From Elusimicrobiota bacterium (GTDB lineage Bacteria; CG03; SLGR01; PWQF01), in the NCBI GenBank assembly GCA_003557485.1, contig PWOI01000017.1, forward strand, positions 1-8,700: a DNA stretch of 8,700 nt. The letters are read 5' to 3'. A program made the translations under genes and the position numbers. Below the pieces are notes generated by a model, which saw only the letters and a program-made list of their open reading frames with translations, ran no database searches and was not told the DNA's origin. Position 1 is the stretch's first letter. Every line of letters starts with the position of its first letter. This document shows, piece by piece, positions 7,140 through 8,700 of the stretch.

Positions 7140-7191
7140 CGGGACTCTCAGGCATATAGCTCTTAAGATATAAAACAACTTGGAAATGGGA

Positions 7192-8700
7192 TCATTGCAG
7201 CCACTGGCGCCCGCTGAGGGTCCTCAGTATCCTTACCTCTCCGTTTATAATACCAAGCTCCTCTATTATGGTCATATTCTCCTCGTGTTTCAGGCGCTGA
7301 CGGCGGTTCTCCCCTATGATATTAACATCGTATCTGACGCGCATATTATCCCCGATCTGTTCGGCTCTGAGGTTGCTTATCCTGTAATCCAGGGTGTCAA
7401 AGACGCGGAAGGAGTTGTTCAGGTATTCCTCGACGTCCAAAATATCCGCGCCGTCTCCCCCCGTCCAGTTATCCGCCAGTAACCTGAGTATGCCCCTGAC
7501 GTCACGGCGCCTGTAACTCCCGGTAAACAACTGGTAGAAATGCTCCACCTGGCTTACCGTGACCCTGAAACGCGTAAAAAGTTCCACTACCTCACCGGCA
7601 AGGTCGCTCACTCTTCCGGAGAAAGCTTTTGACTGGGGCCCGGCCTGGGCCCCTATGGACTGCAGCTGCCTGTTGAGCTTCGGCACCAGGTCAATGACAT
7701 CAGAACGCAGGTTATTTATTTCGATTCTGCTTATGCGGTCAGACCGGTTAAGGGTGTTATACCTGGACCTTAATCTCTCAAGCTCCTCGTTCATATCCCT
7801 TAGTATCTCCGTTTTCTGCTCAAGCCTCCGGGCCGCGGAATCTCTTTCCCGTTCTTCTTGCTGTTTATTAAAAAGATAATGATGTCTGTCAAAACGAAGC
7901 TTCGTGAGATCCTCCATCATAGCAACGAACCTTTTCCCCATATCAATGTTTCCTATATGATATCTGATATGGGATATCCGCCCTATAGTGCCGTCAGGAT
8001 CCAGAAACCCGGGGAGTATCCGCCCTATCTCCCTTACGGTATCCTCAAAACCGTCGCTTTCCGGAGTCAGGTTATCAATAAGCTGCCGGGCCTTGACAAG
8101 GCTGCTTTCCCAGACGACACCGTAAACATATATGAAATTCGCCTCCGGAGCGGGCTTGAAATGCTCAAGGTTAAGCTGTGAGTTAAGCAGCCTCCAGGCC
8201 CCGGGCTGATGGTTTCTGAGAAATGCTGCCGCAGGAAGATATTCTAAACTCGCCCGGGCCTGCGCGGCCCGCGGTGAATTCCTAAGCTGATCCGCAAGGG
8301 CGTAATAACTTATGCGGTTATGCTCAGGGTCCGCCAGGACGGCATATTCGCTGTTTATTACCCGGCGACCGACTCCGCCGCGTTCATCGGTCTGGGTGCG
8401 GGTATCAAGTTCAAACTCAAAGGCAAAATATTCGGTGTATCCGCGGGGCGAGGCGATACCGTCACTCTTTATATTCCCCAGGTCTTTCTGCTCCTCAAGC
8501 CACTCATCCCACTGCCTGATTAAAGATTGTATATGAGCAAGCGCATTACTCCTGTTTGAGCGCCAGGTATCGATATCCCTTCTCAGCTGTGAATGCCTTC
8601 TGCTCAACCTTCCGGGGTTCACCTCCCTGAGCAGGTTCTCTATTTCATCTATTCTCTCCCTTACCCTTACTGGACGCGGAAACTCAAACTCTTCGTACAT
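7192..8700 (-). CDS. Coiled-coil protein with C-terminal NTF2/SnoaL-like domain (reaches window edge)
   Basis: This frame has 502 codons from the window edge to a TGA at 7194-7192. An ATG occupies 8700-8698, but nothing upstream is visible, so it may be the start or an internal Met of a longer protein. No signal peptide or membrane segment is seen in this part. Residues about 12-72 are charged and helical. Residues 88-255 form a mixed region I do not recognise (contains YFAFEFELDTRTQTDERGG and FIYVYGVVWESSLVKARQL). Residues about 256-345 form a strong coiled coil (QQEERERDSAARRLEQKTEI). The last 115 residues, from FYQLFTGSYRRRDVRGILRL through YLNNSFRVFDTLDY to GEVRILRTLSGRQWL, have the helix-helix-helix-strand layout of an NTF2/SnoaL-like fold. 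No catalytic motif is evident, so a scaffold or binding role is more likely than an enzyme. The gene is clearly GC-richer than the operon downstream, suggesting a different history. Function is unknown. Confidence 0.7.
   Translation of the reverse strand: MYEEFEFPRPVRVRERIDEIENLLREVNPGRLSRRHSQLRRDIDTWRSNRSNALAHIQSLIRQWDEWLEEQKDLGNIKSDGIASPRGYTEYFAFEFELDTRTQTDERGGVGRRVINSEYAVLADPEHNRISYYALADQLRNSPRAAQARASLEYLPAAAFLRNHQPGAWRLLNSQLNLEHFKPAPEANFIYVYGVVWESSLVKARQLIDNLTPESDGFEDTVREIGRILPGFLDPDGTIGRISHIRYHIGNIDMGKRFVAMMEDLTKLRFDRHHYLFNKQQEERERDSAARRLEQKTEILRDMNEELERLRSRYNTLNRSDRISRIEINNLRSDVIDLVPKLNRQLQSIGAQAGPQSKAFSGRVSDLAGEVVELFTRFRVTVSQVEHFYQLFTGSYRRRDVRGILRLLADNWTGGDGADILDVEEYLNNSFRVFDTLDYRISNLRAEQIGDNMRVRYDVNIIGENRRQRLKHEENMTIIEELGIINGEVRILRTLSGRQWLQ

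Noticed and set aside
7180-8536. Several plus-strand open frames opposite the coiled-coil gene (7180-7482, 7559-7879, 7858-8181, 8312-8536)
   Set aside because: GC-rich coding sequence often leaves the opposite strand open. The minus-strand frame has coherent coiled-coil and NTF2-like structure, while these do not.
1-8700. Searched for CRISPR arrays, defence genes, phage genes, rRNA and tRNA
   Set aside because: No regularly spaced repeats, nuclease motifs, phage structural genes or conserved RNA gene signatures were seen.

Overview
The window looks like an accessory region from an uncultured Gram-negative-type bacterium. Candidatus Omnitrophota, Elusimicrobiota, Planctomycetota or a deltaproteobacterium would all fit. 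This is a guess from gene style (large exported PQQ-type propellers, a sulfatase-fold protein of the 'ICSVRN' type, a big coiled-coil/NTF2-like protein). No marker gene settles the lineage. Nearly all coding is on the minus strand, so the gene order below is read from high to low coordinates.

Region A (8700-7192, minus) is a GC-rich gene of at least 502 codons that reaches the window edge. It encodes an alpha-helical, coiled-coil protein with a C-terminal NTF2/SnoaL-like domain. Region B (about 7191-7046) is a short GC-rich intergenic block. It holds a 9-bp perfect inverted repeat that encloses a second 6-bp hairpin, and it could be a structured RNA or a small palindromic repeat. Region C (about 7045-6216) is a decayed paralog of the large propeller gene further along. 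It aligns without gaps over long stretches but carries two in-frame stops, a frameshift and missing segments.

Region D (6182-214) is the intact part and is probably one operon of three genes: an exported sulfatase/alkaline-phosphatase-fold protein, a roughly 1,200-residue exported double beta-propeller protein, and a PaaK/CapK-type adenylate-forming enzyme. The first two genes abut (4-nt overlap, or an 18-nt gap with the preferred start). The third follows after 72 nt. The first two products should work outside the cytoplasmic membrane and the third inside it. The sulfatase-fold protein lacks several catalytic and metal residues of true sulfatases, so its reaction cannot be named. A joint role in an envelope or cell-surface process is an inference from gene order only.

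Region E (1-213) holds the last 34 codons of a plus-strand gene, possibly a DDE transposase. It is followed by a stem-loop lying between that gene and the convergent PaaK/CapK gene.

The base composition changes sharply near 7,190: the coiled-coil gene is clearly GC-richer than the operon and the pseudogene. With the paralog remnant and the possible transposase end, this suggests a mosaic region shaped by duplication and transfer.
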